A stretch of DNA of 64,000 nucleotides. Origin: Dyadobacter psychrophilus. GTDB taxonomy: Bacteria > Bacteroidota > Bacteroidia > Cytophagales > Spirosomataceae. The translations under genes were made by a program, and so were the position numbers. The stretch spans positions 186,001 through 250,000 of the forward strand of contig NZ_FUZA01000004.1 in assembly GCF_900167945.1 (NCBI RefSeq). The letters are read 5' to 3'. The notes below the pieces were generated by a model. It searched no databases. It was given only the letters and a program-made list of their open reading frames with translations, and was not told where the DNA came from. Positions 34,133 to 45,700 of this stretch are shown in pieces (the stretch's first letter is position 1; each line of letters begins with the position of its first letter).

Positions 34133-37100
34133 ATGATACACAAAGCGGTGACCAGATTTAACAATTTACTTAACAGACCTATGATGAATTTATCCTTTCA
34201 TGTGTTTCGTCGACATGATTCAAGCAGTGCAAAGAACATTGCGACGAAAGAGAGATTTTCAGGACACGGCACAGGGCTATTCGCCATCCTAATGATCTTG
34301 ATTGGCTTAACCACAAATGCTTTTGCGCAGGATGTGAATGTATCCGGTAAGGTTACAGACGCTAAAACCGGTGGGATTCCGGGAGTTACCATTACAATTA
34401 AAGGAAGTACAAAAGGAACTAATACAGACGTAGAAGGAAATTATCAGATCAGCGTTCCTGGCAACTCAACATTGACTTTCAGCGCCATTGGATATGAGAC
34501 GCAGGATGTGGCGGTTGGCAACAAATCAACACTTAATGTTACACTTTCCGAAGATGTGAAGGCTTTGGAAGAAGTCGTTGTCGTAGGTTACGGAACGGTT
34601 AAGAAAAAAGATGCAACAGGCGCGGTTTCTGCTTTGGGATCAAAAGATTTCCAGAAAGGGATCGTGACTTCTCCTGAGCAATTGATGCAGGGACGCGTTG
34701 CGGGTGTGCAGATTACCCAGTCGAGCGGTGAGCCGGGCGGTGGTATTAACGTACGTATCCGTGGAACGTCGTCTGTATTGGGTGGTAATAACCCGCTTTT
34801 TGTAATTGACGGTGTGCCTTTGAGCGGCGATAACACGTCATCAGGCGGTGATAACCAGGGTGTTGGCCGTCAACCAGCGAAAAACCCGCTTAACTTCCTG
34901 AATCCGGACGATATTGCGAGCATGGACATTCTTAAAGATGCGTCTGCAACAGCGATCTACGGTTCACGCGGTGCGAATGGTGTGGTTTTGATCACAACAA
35001 AAAGAGGAAAAGGCAAAGGAGCACTTGATTATGGTTACTCATTGGGAGTAAGCAACATCACTAAGAAATACGATCTTTTGGACGCGGAAGGATATAAGGC
35101 TGCAGGCGGTCAGGATCAGGGTGCTAACACCGACTGGCAGGATTTGCTGTTCCGTTCGGCATTCACACACCAGCACAACCTGTCTTATGGTGGTGGTGAT
35201 CCATCAGGAAATTATCGTTTCTCACTGGGTTACATGAACCAGGACGGTATCGTTGAAACATCTAATGTGAAACGTTACAGCGTTGGTTTCAGCGGAACAA
35301 AAAAATTCATCAATGACAAACTGACAATTGGAAGCAACCTGAACTTCGCAAATACGCAGGACACGGGTGTTCCTATTTCTGAGAACATCGGTTTTGAAGG
35401 TGATTTGATGGGAAGTATTTTGAAAGCTAACCCAACGCGTGCTGCTTATAAAGACGGCGTGTTGAATCAGTCAACCACAACGGAGCCTAACCCGCTGGCA
35501 TTTGTGAATCTTTCGAAGGATAACAGCAACACGCTTCGCGCACTCGGTAACATTAATGCAGAACTTGAAATTTTCAGCGGTTTGAAATTCAAAACGGTTC
35601 TTGGTTTTGATAAATCGATGTCTACAAGAAAGCAAGCTTATTCAAAGGACCTGGTAGTTGCGGGTATTCAAAATATCGGTCGCGTTTACATCCGTGACGT
35701 GGAAAGCAACAACCAGTTGATGGAAAACTATTTCACTTATGACAAGGAAATAGGAAGCGTTACTTTAAATGCGCTTTTGGGTTATTCCTATCAGAGCTTC
35801 GAAAATGGCAGCAAAAATGTAGCAGCAGCTAACTTCCGTACCAATGACCTGGATCTGATGATCAATAACCTGGGTATAGCCGGAACTGTTAACATTAAGG
35901 ATGGAACAGCATTGTCAAGTGTTGGTTCTGTTGTACAAAATTCCAGCTATGTAAAAGACGAGCTGCAATCTTACTTCGGTCGTGTTAACCTTGGTTTTGG
36001 CAGCAAATATTTGTTCACCGGTACATTGCGTGTGGATGGTTCTTCTAAATTCGGTGGAAACAACAAATATGGTTATTTCCCGTCAGGAGCATTCAAATGG
36101 AAACTGGTTGAAGAGGATTTTATTCCTAAAACGGTATTTACAGACCTTTCTCTTAGAGTTGGTTATGGTGTTACCGGTAACCAGGCGATCCCTCACAACG
36201 TTTATGACAGACGTGACAGATACAGCGACTACGCAATCAACCAGGCTGGTGACGGAATCACAGGTGGTGGTTTGAATGCAGTTGCATTTAACAACCCGGA
36301 TTTGAAATGGGAATCAACAGCTGCATTTAACTTAGGGATTGATTTTTCTATCCTGAAAGGAAGATTGAGCGGAACACTTGACCTTTACAACAAAAGCACA
36401 AAAGACCTTCTTTTTAAAGTTGTTGCTGCTCAGCCTGCTCCAAACCCATTTGTTTACCGCAACCTGGATACGGATATCCAGAACCGTGGTATTGAACTTG
36501 CTTTGACCGGCGTCATCGTGGACGGTAAAAAATTCTCGTGGGAAATGGTCTTGAACGGATCTTATAACAAAAACCTTGTGAAAAACCTGATCGGAACATA
36601 TGATACAGGTGAGATCAACGGACAAGGTTTGTCAGGTGCATTTGCTCAGCGTTTGGCAGAAGGGCAGCCACTGTTTGCTTACTTCCTTCGCGAGTTCGGC
36701 GGATTTGATGACAACGGAAACTCTCTTTATCCAAATGGTGACTTCCAGCAATTCCTGGGTGGAAAAAGCCCGCTTCCAAAAGTTAACGCAGGTCTTACAA
36801 ATAACCTGACTTTCGGAGCGTTTGATATGAGTCTTTTCTTTAATGGTGTATTTGGTCACTATTTGTATTCAAACACTGCAAATGCATTCTTTACACAAGG
36901 ATCCTTTGCAAATGGTCGTAACGTAACAAAAGACGTGATCGGCAACGGAGAAGGAGCATTGAACGCGCCAGACGTTTCAACCCGCTTCCTTGAAAAAGGT
37001 AATTTTATCAGACTTCAAAATTTCTCTTTGGGATATCGCGTTCCTATGAAGGCGAACAAAGTCCTGAGCAATGCGAGACTTTTCGTTACAGGTCAGAATT

Positions 37101-37243
37101 TATTAACTTTTACAAAGTATAGCGGACAGGACCCAGAGGTTAGCACCAATAAGTCGTTGAACGATATACCATCATTCGGGATCGACTATACGGCTTATCC
37201 AAGAGCAAGAACGTGGACAGTTGGTGTTAATGTTTCATTTTAA
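34133..37243 (+). CDS. SusC/RagA-family TonB-dependent receptor
   Basis: This receptor of about 1036 residues forms the outer-membrane transport pore for a SusC/SusD system. The signal peptide ends TTNAFAQ about 65 residues into the protein. The carboxypeptidase-like repeat follows (VSGKVTDAKTGGIPGVTITIKG), then the TonB-linked plug with VVGYGTVKKKDATGA, FVIDGVPL and SATAIYGSRGANGV. The barrel ends TWTVGVNVSF. Unlike the receptor at the window start, it has no STN domain, so it should not signal to a FecR protein. The start is uncertain: ATGs at 34133 and 34181 are both possible, and the TTG at 34037 is unlikely. The SusD gene follows after 18 bases. Confidence 0.93.
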   Translation: MIHKAVTRFNNLLNRPMMNLSFHVFRRHDSSSAKNIATKERFSGHGTGLFAILMILIGLTTNAFAQDVNVSGKVTDAKTGGIPGVTITIKGSTKGTNTDVEGNYQISVPGNSTLTFSAIGYETQDVAVGNKSTLNVTLSEDVKALEEVVVVGYGTVKKKDATGAVSALGSKDFQKGIVTSPEQLMQGRVAGVQITQSSGEPGGGINVRIRGTSSVLGGNNPLFVIDGVPLSGDNTSSGGDNQGVGRQPAKNPLNFLNPDDIASMDILKDASATAIYGSRGANGVVLITTKRGKGKGALDYGYSLGVSNITKKYDLLDAEGYKAAGGQDQGANTDWQDLLFRSAFTHQHNLSYGGGDPSGNYRFSLGYMNQDGIVETSNVKRYSVGFSGTKKFINDKLTIGSNLNFANTQDTGVPISENIGFEGDLMGSILKANPTRAAYKDGVLNQSTTTEPNPLAFVNLSKDNSNTLRALGNINAELEIFSGLKFKTVLGFDKSMSTRKQAYSKDLVVAGIQNIGRVYIRDVESNNQLMENYFTYDKEIGSVTLNALLGYSYQSFENGSKNVAAANFRTNDLDLMINNLGIAGTVNIKDGTALSSVGSVVQNSSYVKDELQSYFGRVNLGFGSKYLFTGTLRVDGSSKFGGNNKYGYFPSGAFKWKLVEEDFIPKTVFTDLSLRVGYGVTGNQAIPHNVYDRRDRYSDYAINQAGDGITGGGLNAVAFNNPDLKWESTAAFNLGIDFSILKGRLSGTLDLYNKSTKDLLFKVVAAQPAPNPFVYRNLDTDIQNRGIELALTGVIVDGKKFSWEMVLNGSYNKNLVKNLIGTYDTGEINGQGLSGAFAQRLAEGQPLFAYFLREFGGFDDNGNSLYPNGDFQQFLGGKSPLPKVNAGLTNNLTFGAFDMSLFFNGVFGHYLYSNTANAFFTQGSFANGRNVTKDVIGNGEGALNAPDVSTRFLEKGNFIRLQNFSLGYRVPMKANKVLSNARLFVTGQNLLTFTKYSGQDPEVSTNKSLNDIPSFGIDYTAYPRARTWTVGVNVSF

Positions 37244-37261
37244 TTCAAATTCATTATCAAG

Positions 37262-38752
37262 ATGAAAACCAGTCAGATATATAAAATTTTGGTTAGCGGG
37301 GTTTGCATGGCGACGATGTCGGCCTGTACTGACCTTGTTAATGATGAAAAAGATTCAGTAGTTAACGAAGTTGCAGAAGGTGGATTTGCCCCTGTTAATG
37401 TGGTGGAATCACTCGCATCTGCTTATAAAGATTTATCAACTTATTCAGATCAGGCAGGGATTTATGCCCTGGGAGAGCACACAACAGCTGAAATGATCCC
37501 GCCAACACGTGGTGTTGACTGGGGTGATAACGGGGTGTGGCGGACTTTGGACCAGCATACCTGGGATGCTTCCCACTCTTACATCCTGAGCGCATGGAAT
37601 GCATTGAACCAGAGAGCTTACAAAGCAACGGAGATCATTGCATCTAATCCTACTGCTGTACAAAAAGCAGAGGCACAGTTCCTGAGAGCATATAATATGC
37701 ATTGGGTTATGGATTACTGGGGCGTAGTTCCTTTCCGTGAGGTAACACAAGGTGTGAATGATCTTCCCAAGGTGTTGAGCCGCTCGGAAGCATTTGATTA
37801 CATCGTGAAAGATCTGGAAGAAGCGCTTCCTAACCTGCCTAAAAAAGGGCCGTCTGTAACAAACGGAACGGCTTCCAAAGCAGCTGCGAACTTCCTGCTT
37901 GCTAAAATGTATCTGAACAAGGCTGTTTACAAAAGCACTACGCCGGAAGGTCCTTACACATTCGATAAGGCCGACATGGACAAAGCAATCGCTTACGTAG
38001 ATGCAATCACAGCTGACGGATATTCATTGGAAAAAGATTATTTCGCAGCATTTTCTTCTGCAGCGAAGACTGAACCGATTTTCAATGTTCAGGAAGGAAC
38101 AGCTCAAAACCGTTGGTTCATGACATTGCACTACGGGCAAAACCCTTCCGGATGGAATGGATTTGCTACCCTGGCTGATTTCTATGACACTTTCGAAGCA
38201 AAAGATACACGTATCGGAAAGCCTGCTAAGAAAGATGGAACGCAATTTTCAGGTATCGGTCTTGGCTTCCTGATCGGTCAGCAGTATGACGATAAGGGTG
38301 CGGTAGTAATTGATACACGTACGCAAAAGCCGTTGCAATTCACAAAAGACGTTCCATTGGCTGGTGCTGCTACGGATAAAGGTATCCGAGTTATCAAATA
38401 TCACCCTGCAAACTCTGGAAAATATCTCCTCATGCGTTACGCAGAAGCTTATTTGATGAAAGCCGAAGCAATGCTTAGAGGCGGAAACGCAGCTGGTGCT
38501 TTAACGCAAATCAATGCATTGAGAACATTGCGCGGGGCAACTGCACTTGCATCTTTAACAGAAGCTAACCTGTTCGACGAAATCGGGCGCGAATTGTATT
38601 GGGAAGGTGGTAAGAGAACAACAGAAATTCGTTTCGGTAAATTTACGACCGGCACAGGAACATCTGTAAAAGAAGCTTATACCGTTCTTTATCCAATCCC
38701 TTCTGCTGCTTTGGTTTCCAATGCAAACCTTGAACAGAATCCTGGATACTAA
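37262..38752 (+). CDS. SusD/RagB-family surface lipoprotein
   Basis: This 496-residue lipoprotein has a lipobox ending MSAC (lipid-bearing Cys22). TPR-like SusD helices follow, including AQFLRAYNMHWVMDYWGVVPF and NFLLAKMYLNKA. The C-terminal SusD motifs are RYAEAYLMKAEAML and REFLYWEG-like ELYWEGGKRTTEIRFGKF. It should form the lid on the adjacent SusC pore and bind the oligosaccharide or peptide ligand. Length is normal. A terminator hairpin at 38775 lies between it and the next three genes, so these may be on a separate or reduced transcript. Confidence 0.94.
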   Translation: MKTSQIYKILVSGVCMATMSACTDLVNDEKDSVVNEVAEGGFAPVNVVESLASAYKDLSTYSDQAGIYALGEHTTAEMIPPTRGVDWGDNGVWRTLDQHTWDASHSYILSAWNALNQRAYKATEIIASNPTAVQKAEAQFLRAYNMHWVMDYWGVVPFREVTQGVNDLPKVLSRSEAFDYIVKDLEEALPNLPKKGPSVTNGTASKAAANFLLAKMYLNKAVYKSTTPEGPYTFDKADMDKAIAYVDAITADGYSLEKDYFAAFSSAAKTEPIFNVQEGTAQNRWFMTLHYGQNPSGWNGFATLADFYDTFEAKDTRIGKPAKKDGTQFSGIGLGFLIGQQYDDKGAVVIDTRTQKPLQFTKDVPLAGAATDKGIRVIKYHPANSGKYLLMRYAEAYLMKAEAMLRGGNAAGALTQINALRTLRGATALASLTEANLFDEIGRELYWEGGKRTTEIRFGKFTTGTGTSVKEAYTVLYPIPSAALVSNANLEQNPGY

Positions 38753-38774
38753 GATTTAAATCATATCTTTTGAC

Positions 38775-38803
38775 AAAAATGCTCGATCATTTCGGGCATT
38801 TTT
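38775..38803 (+). terminator. Terminator or attenuator after SusD
   Basis: Arms AAAAATGC and GCATTTTT flank a 13-base loop, with a T-rich tail (TTTGTTTTATT). It lies 23 bases after the SusD stop and 37 bases before the next ATG, so it may only reduce transcription into the genes that follow. Confidence 0.65.
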
Positions 38804-38839
38804 GTTTTATTATTGGCGTACAAATTGAATCATAAGGTA

Positions 38840-39418
38840 ATGACCCGTTGCTTACTTTTATTTTTAGCGTTCATTGTTTTTAGTTGTAGTTCAAAAGATT
38901 CATCCGATCAGGCCGCAGACCAGCTTTTTCAGACGTTAAAGGAGAATGAGGCAAAAATTGTCATAACGATCGGAGGGAAAGAATTTTATCCAAATGAAAG
39001 CGTTTTTTCGGGCCAGGCGCTGATCTCCGATAATATGATGAACCTTACATTAACGGATCAGTTTGAGGGCAAGACCATTATTAATCTGGGAGGAGAAAAG
39101 TGGTATGCCGCCAAACCTATTACCAAAGCGATCACAGCTAACGGACCGGTTGAAACAAGTATTAAAATGGGAAAGATCATTGACAAACAACAGATGATCG
39201 GGGAAGGTTACATGATGGCCGAGGGCGAGATTACCGCAACAGAATTTACAAAAGACAAAATGGTTTTTCGGATTAAAGGGAAAGTCGGGAAGTATAGCGA
39301 TTTCCAGCAGCCTGATAAATATATACCCGCGGAAGGCTTCATCGTTTATAAAAAGCCCGCTGTTAGTTTTGGCAACATTACTGAAAAAGAAGTTTTCAGC
39401 TCCTCGATATCGAATTAA
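38840..39418 (+). CDS. Small lipoprotein of unknown function
   Basis: This 192-residue protein starts at the ATG at 38840. A TTG at 38813 overlaps the tail of the hairpin. Residues 1-16 form a lipoprotein signal ending VFSC. The mature protein is mostly beta, with ANGPVETSIKMGK and MVFRIKGKVGKYSDF segments, and no known motif. Its TAA at 39416-39418 directly precedes the ATG of the first VCBS protein, so it is surely co-transcribed with that gene. It is probably an envelope accessory of the SusC/SusD locus. I recognise no family. Confidence 0.75.
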   Translation: MTRCLLLFLAFIVFSCSSKDSSDQAADQLFQTLKENEAKIVITIGGKEFYPNESVFSGQALISDNMMNLTLTDQFEGKTIINLGGEKWYAAKPITKAITANGPVETSIKMGKIIDKQQMIGEGYMMAEGEITATEFTKDKMVFRIKGKVGKYSDFQQPDKYIPAEGFIVYKKPAVSFGNITEKEVFSSSISN

Positions 39419-42400
39419 ATGATAACAAAATATATAGGCGCCGTGTACACGGCAGCTGTTTTTACTTTCCTGTTCTTTTTATCTTCCTGCAAGGATTCCA
39501 GCAAACCGGACGGCTTATTTGAAGAAATGGATGCGTCTGCGACAGGCATTGATTTTGTTAATAAGGTCGAAGACAAGGAGGACATCAACATCTTCAATTA
39601 CCGGAATTTCTACAATGGGGGCGGTGTCGCGATAGGGGACATTAATAATGATGGTTTGCCCGATATTTACTTCACCGCCAATATGGGCGATAACAAGCTT
39701 TATTTAAACAAGGGCAATTTCAAATTCGAGGACATTACCAACAAAGCCGGCGTAGCGGAACCAACGAAATGGAGTACGGGCGTTGTCATGGTCGACATTA
39801 ACGGCGATAATTTGCTCGATATCTATGTTTGCAATGCGGGTTACCAGAAATTTGTCAACAAACAGGGCAATTCCCTTTACATTAATAATGGTGACCAGAC
39901 TTTCACAGAGTCTGCCGCTCAGTATGGCCTGAACGAAACAGGTTATACCACGCACGCAGCATTTCTCGATTACGATCTCGACGGCGATCTCGATGCCTAC
40001 ATTCTCAACAACAGCTTCATTCCCGTAAATACATTGAACTACGCCAACGACCGCAATATGCGCGCGAAGGACTGGCCTGTGAAAGATTTTCTTAAAGGAG
40101 GAGGCGATAAATTGTTGCGGAATGACAACGGCAAATTTGTGGACGTAAGCCAGGAAGCGGGTATTTATGGCAGTTTGATCGGCTTCGGTCTGGGCGTTAC
40201 AGTGGGCGACATTAATGGTGACCAATATCCGGACATCTACATCTGCAACGACTTCTACGAAAAGGATTATTTGTATATCAATCAAAAGGACGGGACATTC
40301 TCCGAAGAGCTTGAAAAACGTGTAAAGCACACAAGCCTGGCATCTATGGGTGCGGATATGGCGGACATTAATAATGACGGTTATCCTGAATTATTTGTCA
40401 CAGATATGCTGCCACGCGAAGAATACCGCTACAAAACGACCACATCGTTTGAAAACCATTATCTCTTCAACCTCAAAAAAGAGAAGGGTTTTTATAATCA
40501 ATACATGCAAAACAGCCTGCAATTCAATAATCAGGACGGCACATTCAGTGAAATCGCAAATTATTCAGGAGTTGCGGCGAGTGATTGGAGCTGGGGTGCC
40601 TTGATGTTCGATGCAGATAATGATTCCAAAACGGACATTTACGTTTGTAACGGCATTTATCACGATATTCTCGATCAGGACTTTATAGATTTTTTTGCCA
40701 ATGAAGTCACACAAAAAATGGTGATGTCAGGGGAAAAAGAGAATATGCAGAACATTATCGACAAAATGCCTTCTAATCCCGTTCCTAACAACTTTTTTCA
40801 TAATGAAGGAGATTTGCGGTTCAAGGAACGCGGGGATGAATTTGGGTTAGGTGCAAAATCCTTTTCCAATGGCGCAGCTTACGCGGATCTGGACAATGAC
40901 GGCGATCTGGATCTGGTTGTAAATAATGTGAATGAAAGCTGTTTTGTTTATAAAAATAAAAGTGAAGCTAAGCCTGAAAAAAACCATTATATCAAGCTCA
41001 AACTGACCGGTGAGGGCAAAAACACATATGCGATTGGTTCTAAAATCGAAGTTTTTGCAGGCAACCAGATTTTTAGCAAACAAGTTAATCCGGCACGTGG
41101 ATTCCAGTCGAGCACGGAATATCCGATCACAATTGGCTTAGGAAAGATTAATACCATTGATTCCATTCGCATTATTTGGCCAAACAGAAAAGTAACAAGC
41201 TATCCCAGGATCAGTGCAGATACTACGCTGAATTTTAAGATTAGTAATACGGGAGCGGATTTTAATAACCCTGCTCAGGCAAAAGAAATGCTGCTTACGC
41301 AAATTGCCAGCGATGGTTTCGACATACATCAGGAAGACAAATACGAGGACTTTTATCATGAGCGTAACATTCCCATGCTGCTGTCGCAGGAAGGCCCGAA
41401 AGCGGCGATCGGGGATGTGGACGGCGATGGTAAGGCGGACGTTTACGTCTGTGGTGCGAAAGGGCAGGGCGGGCAGTTGTATTTGCAGAAAGGCACTTCG
41501 TTCGTTAAGTCCACGCAAAAAGTTTTTACGGATCTGGCTGGTTTTGAGGACACTGCGGCAATATTCTTTGATGCAGACGGCGATGGTGATCAGGATCTGG
41601 TTGTGGGAAGCGGAGGAAATGAAACGCTCGTCACGAGCCCGGATCTGCCAACACGGCTTTATCTGAATGATGGAAAGGGGAATTTTGCAATCAACACACG
41701 TGCGTTGCCACCTAATTCCATGAACACAGCTGTGATTGTTGCGCATGACTATGACAATGATGGCGATGTTGACCTGTTCGTCGGAAGCCGGAGCGTGCCG
41801 CGTGAATATGGATCCAGTCCGAGAAGTTATCTTTATCAGAACGATGGAAAGGGTGTTTTTAAGGAAATTGGAAAAACAATTGCACCGGAACTAACCAAGT
41901 TAGGCATGGTACGCGATGCTTCCTGGGCGGATGTAGACGGCGATAAGTCCAAAGAGCTTGTTATCGCCGGCGACTGGATGGCGCCGGTTATACTGAAATA
42001 CGACGGCAGCAAGTTTCAAAAAATCACAACCGGCCTCGAACAATTTGCCGGCTTCTGGGGCTGCCTGAAAGTGGCCGATATGGACGGCGATGGCGATCAG
42101 GACATTGTTTTTGGCAATATCGGCGAGAATTTTTCACTGAAAGCGTCGACAAATGCGCCGCTGAAAATCTGGATCAACGACTTTAATAAAAACGGGACAA
42201 TTGAAAAGGTTATGACCAAAACGGTCGACGAGCGTGATATGCCGATTTTATTAAAAAGGGAGCTTACAACCCAATTCCCATTCTTGAAAAAGGAAAGTCT
42301 GAAACATTCCGAATATGCCAACAAATCGGTTCAGGATCTCTTTCCGAAAGATTTGCTGAAAGCGGCAGTTGAAAAGTCGGTTAGCTATCTCAAATCTGCG

Positions 42401-42775
42401 GTTGCCGTGAATAACGGCAAGGGCCAGTTTGCCCTGAAAGAATTGCCGCATATGGCTCAAATCTCTTGTTTGAATGCCATAGAAAGCGCCGATGTGAATG
42501 CCGACGGTAAGCCTGACCTGATTGTGGGCGGCAATTACACACATTTTATTCCGCAGCTGGGAGCATTGGACGCATGCCGTGGCAATGTGCTGATTAACAA
42601 AGGAAATATGCAGTTTGATCTGCTAATGAGCACGCAAAGCGGCTATGCTATTGACGGAGAAGTGAAACAGATCAGCCCGATCACCATTCAGGGCGCACCT
42701 TACCTGATCAATCTGGTAAGCAATGCAAAACCCGTTCTTTTTAAGATTAATAAGCCGCAACCGGCCAATTTGTAG
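39419..42775 (+). CDS. VCBS/FG-GAP repeat and ASPIC/UnbV lipoprotein (CRTAC1-like), first copy
   Basis: This 1118-residue lipoprotein (lipobox LSSC, Cys24) has two beta-propeller halves. Blades carry calcium-binding loops such as DINNDG, DINGDN, DYDLDGDLD and DVDGDGKAD. An ASPIC/UnbV domain lies between them at about residues 515-600 (GSKIEVFAG, NPARGFQSSTEYP, IGLG). The second propeller begins near residue 660. The family is common next to SusC/SusD genes in Bacteroidota, but its role is not established; ligand binding or delivery at the cell surface is a guess. It starts directly on the stop of the preceding lipoprotein gene and is followed after three bases by a second copy. Confidence 0.92.
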   Translation: MITKYIGAVYTAAVFTFLFFLSSCKDSSKPDGLFEEMDASATGIDFVNKVEDKEDINIFNYRNFYNGGGVAIGDINNDGLPDIYFTANMGDNKLYLNKGNFKFEDITNKAGVAEPTKWSTGVVMVDINGDNLLDIYVCNAGYQKFVNKQGNSLYINNGDQTFTESAAQYGLNETGYTTHAAFLDYDLDGDLDAYILNNSFIPVNTLNYANDRNMRAKDWPVKDFLKGGGDKLLRNDNGKFVDVSQEAGIYGSLIGFGLGVTVGDINGDQYPDIYICNDFYEKDYLYINQKDGTFSEELEKRVKHTSLASMGADMADINNDGYPELFVTDMLPREEYRYKTTTSFENHYLFNLKKEKGFYNQYMQNSLQFNNQDGTFSEIANYSGVAASDWSWGALMFDADNDSKTDIYVCNGIYHDILDQDFIDFFANEVTQKMVMSGEKENMQNIIDKMPSNPVPNNFFHNEGDLRFKERGDEFGLGAKSFSNGAAYADLDNDGDLDLVVNNVNESCFVYKNKSEAKPEKNHYIKLKLTGEGKNTYAIGSKIEVFAGNQIFSKQVNPARGFQSSTEYPITIGLGKINTIDSIRIIWPNRKVTSYPRISADTTLNFKISNTGADFNNPAQAKEMLLTQIASDGFDIHQEDKYEDFYHERNIPMLLSQEGPKAAIGDVDGDGKADVYVCGAKGQGGQLYLQKGTSFVKSTQKVFTDLAGFEDTAAIFFDADGDGDQDLVVGSGGNETLVTSPDLPTRLYLNDGKGNFAINTRALPPNSMNTAVIVAHDYDNDGDVDLFVGSRSVPREYGSSPRSYLYQNDGKGVFKEIGKTIAPELTKLGMVRDASWADVDGDKSKELVIAGDWMAPVILKYDGSKFQKITTGLEQFAGFWGCLKVADMDGDGDQDIVFGNIGENFSLKASTNAPLKIWINDFNKNGTIEKVMTKTVDERDMPILLKRELTTQFPFLKKESLKHSEYANKSVQDLFPKDLLKAAVEKSVSYLKSAVAVNNGKGQFALKELPHMAQISCLNAIESADVNADGKPDLIVGGNYTHFIPQLGALDACRGNVLINKGNMQFDLLMSTQSGYAIDGEVKQISPITIQGAPYLINLVSNAKPVLFKINKPQPANL

Positions 42776-42778
42776 TCC

Positions 42779-45700
42779 ATGCTTTTTCGAAAAATATTTT
42801 TCAGGATTCTTCCATTTGTCTTATTCCTGGCCGGTTTTTCCTGCTCAAAGGAAAAGGACATTGCGGAGTATGATTTTGACCTCCTGACAGCAGAAAAAAC
42901 GGGAATCGACTTTTCCAACACGCTGAAACCCACCAAGGATTTCAATATATTTTACTACATGTATTTTTATAACGGTGGCGGCGTAGGAGCGGGTGATCTT
43001 AATAACGACGGACTGGTGGACCTTTGCTTTACGGGCAATCAGGAGCCTAATCGAATCTACCTGAATAAATCGGGCATGAAGTTCGAGGATGTAACCGAAA
43101 AGGCGAATTTCACGGGAGAAAAAGGTTGGTCAAACGGCGTTTCCATTGTGGACATTAACCAGGATGGCATGCTGGACATTTACATTAGCCAGGTTGGCAA
43201 TTTTGAAACGATGAAGGGGCATAACCTTCTCTTTGTATGCCAGGAAATCAAGGATGGTATTCCCGTTTATGCGGAAAAATCGAAGGACTATGGCTTGGAT
43301 CTGGTCGTTTTTGGCACACAGGCAATGTTTTTTGACTATGATCTCGATGGTGATCTGGATATGTTCCAGCTCAATCATTCAGTTCACCAGAATGGGACAT
43401 TTGGCAGGCGGGCGCTTTTTGAAAATGTTTATCATCCGCTGGCAGGCGATAAGCTTTTTAGAAACGACAACGGAAAATACATTGAAGTTTCCAAAACAAC
43501 AGGCATTCACAGCTCTGCGTTGGGATACGGCCTCGGTTTGGGCGTTGGCGATATCAATTTTGACGGCTATCCCGATATGTATATTGGCAACGATTTTCAT
43601 GAAAATGATTATTTGTATATCAATCAAAAAAACGGCGCATTTCTGGATATGACCGATTCGTCGCTCATGCACACCAGCCAGTTTTCGATGGGCGTGGATA
43701 TTGGTGACCTTAACAATGACATTTTCCCGGAAATCGTCTCGCTGGATATGCTGCCGTCGAACTATGAAATCCTCAAAAAATCGGAAGGGGAGGACATGTA
43801 CAGCATCTTCAAATACAAGATCCGGCAAGGTTATAATTATCAGTTTGCACGTAATAATCTGCAATACAATAATGGTAATGGCTCTTTTAGCGAGATAGGC
43901 ATGTATTCCGGCGTGCATTCAACCGACTGGTCATGGGCTGCGCTTTTTTCCGATTTCAATAATGACGGTTTGAAAGACCTGTTCATTTCCAACGGTATTC
44001 CTAAACGGATGAATGATACGGACTACATCAAATTTGTATCGGACGACGTGGTTCAGGAGAAGATCAGGAATAAGAATTTCGATGAAAATGATCCGGGACT
44101 GGCTGATAAGTTGCCAGAAATTAAGCTGAACAACAAATTTTTTGCCAATAAAGGTGACCTGGCTTTCCAGGATATGGAAGGACTCGTACGGAATGATCAG
44201 GTTTCGTATTCCAATGGCTCTGTTTATGCGGATCTGGATAATGATGGTGACCTGGACATTGTGACGAATAACATTAATGAAAAGGCTTTTGTGTATGAAA
44301 ATTTGAATAGTAAAAAGGTCTCAAAAGGGGACTATACGCGTATTTATCTTAAAGGCAAGCCTGGTAATGTCAATGCAATCGGAACAAAATGCCTGGTCTT
44401 CAAGAAAGATAAAGTGCTGAGTTTTGAGAAATTTCCGGTTCGTGGTTTTCAATCGAGTATGGAGGTTCCTATGAACATTGGTCTGGGCAAAAAAACCGAT
44501 GTGGATTCCATGATCGTTATTTGGCCTGATAACCGTTTCCAGGTGCTGAGAACGGCTGATTTGAAGGATTCGCTGGCCTTGTCTTACAAAAATGACCTGC
44601 CTGTTTTTGATTACCAAAAATTCAAAACAAGCCGTGAAACGAAAAATTATACTTTTGATGACATCGCCGCACAACTTGGTGTTGACGTCAAACATGAGGA
44701 AAACAATTTCGTTGAATTCGACCGGAATTCACTCATTCCATTTGAGGTCACTGCCGACGGCCCTGCATTATCGATTGCAGACATTAACCATGATGGGCTG
44801 GATGATATTTTCGTTGGCTCTTCCAAAAAGCACAGAAACCATCTGTTTCTTCAAACTAATAAGGGCGTTTTCAATGAATCATTGCAGGCTGCATTATTGA
44901 AAGACAGCACATATGAGGAAGTGAGCGCGGAGTGGGTGGATGTAAACCGCGACAGCCATCCTGACCTCGTTGTAGCGACCGGCGGCAATGAATATGTCAA
45001 CAACTCGGAATTCCAGATGCCTAGAATTTATCTCAATGATGGCAAAGGGAATCTGAGTGCGAAAGCCGATGCATTTACCAACATTTATGTAACTGCTTCC
45101 TGCGTCGTGCCGTTTGATTTCACTGGCGACGGCATTGTGGATCTTTTTATTGGTGGCCGTGCTGTACCGCTAAATTACGGAGAGATTCCGAAGTCATATC
45201 TGCTCAAAAATGACGGTTCAGGCAAGTTTGCGGATGTGACCGGCCAGTATGCAAAGGAATTGTCTTCCGTTGGCTATGTCAAAAATGCAAGGCTCGCCGA
45301 TTTGGACAAAGATGGCGACCAGGATTTATTACTCGCATTGGAATGGGAGGGGATTGTTATGATGCAAAACAATGGTAAAAGCTTTTCCAAAAAGATGCTG
45401 ACCGAAAAAAAGGGTTGGTGGAATTTTGTCATGCCGTATGATTTTGATGGTGATGGTGACCTGGACATTCTGGCTGGAAACTTGGGTTTGAACAGCAGAA
45501 TGAAGGCAAATGCCGAGCAGCCGGTAAAAATGTATATCAATGATTATGACGGGAACGGGCGGAAGGAGCCATTGCTGACGTATTATCTCAACGGCAAAGA
45601 AGCCCTTTTCCCTACCAAGCTCGAAATGGAAAAACAGATGCCTGTTATCCGGAAAAAATACATTTTCGCGACTGATTTCGCAAAAGCCAGCATTGGCGAT

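Noticed and set aside
39704-40330. A 208-codon minus-strand open frame inside the first VCBS gene
   Set aside because: The repeated Asp/Asn-rich calcium loops of the real frame produce long antisense frames. No start context or domain supports it.
41138-41746. A 202-codon minus-strand open frame in the first VCBS gene
   Set aside because: Shadow of the second propeller; composition mirrors the coding strand.
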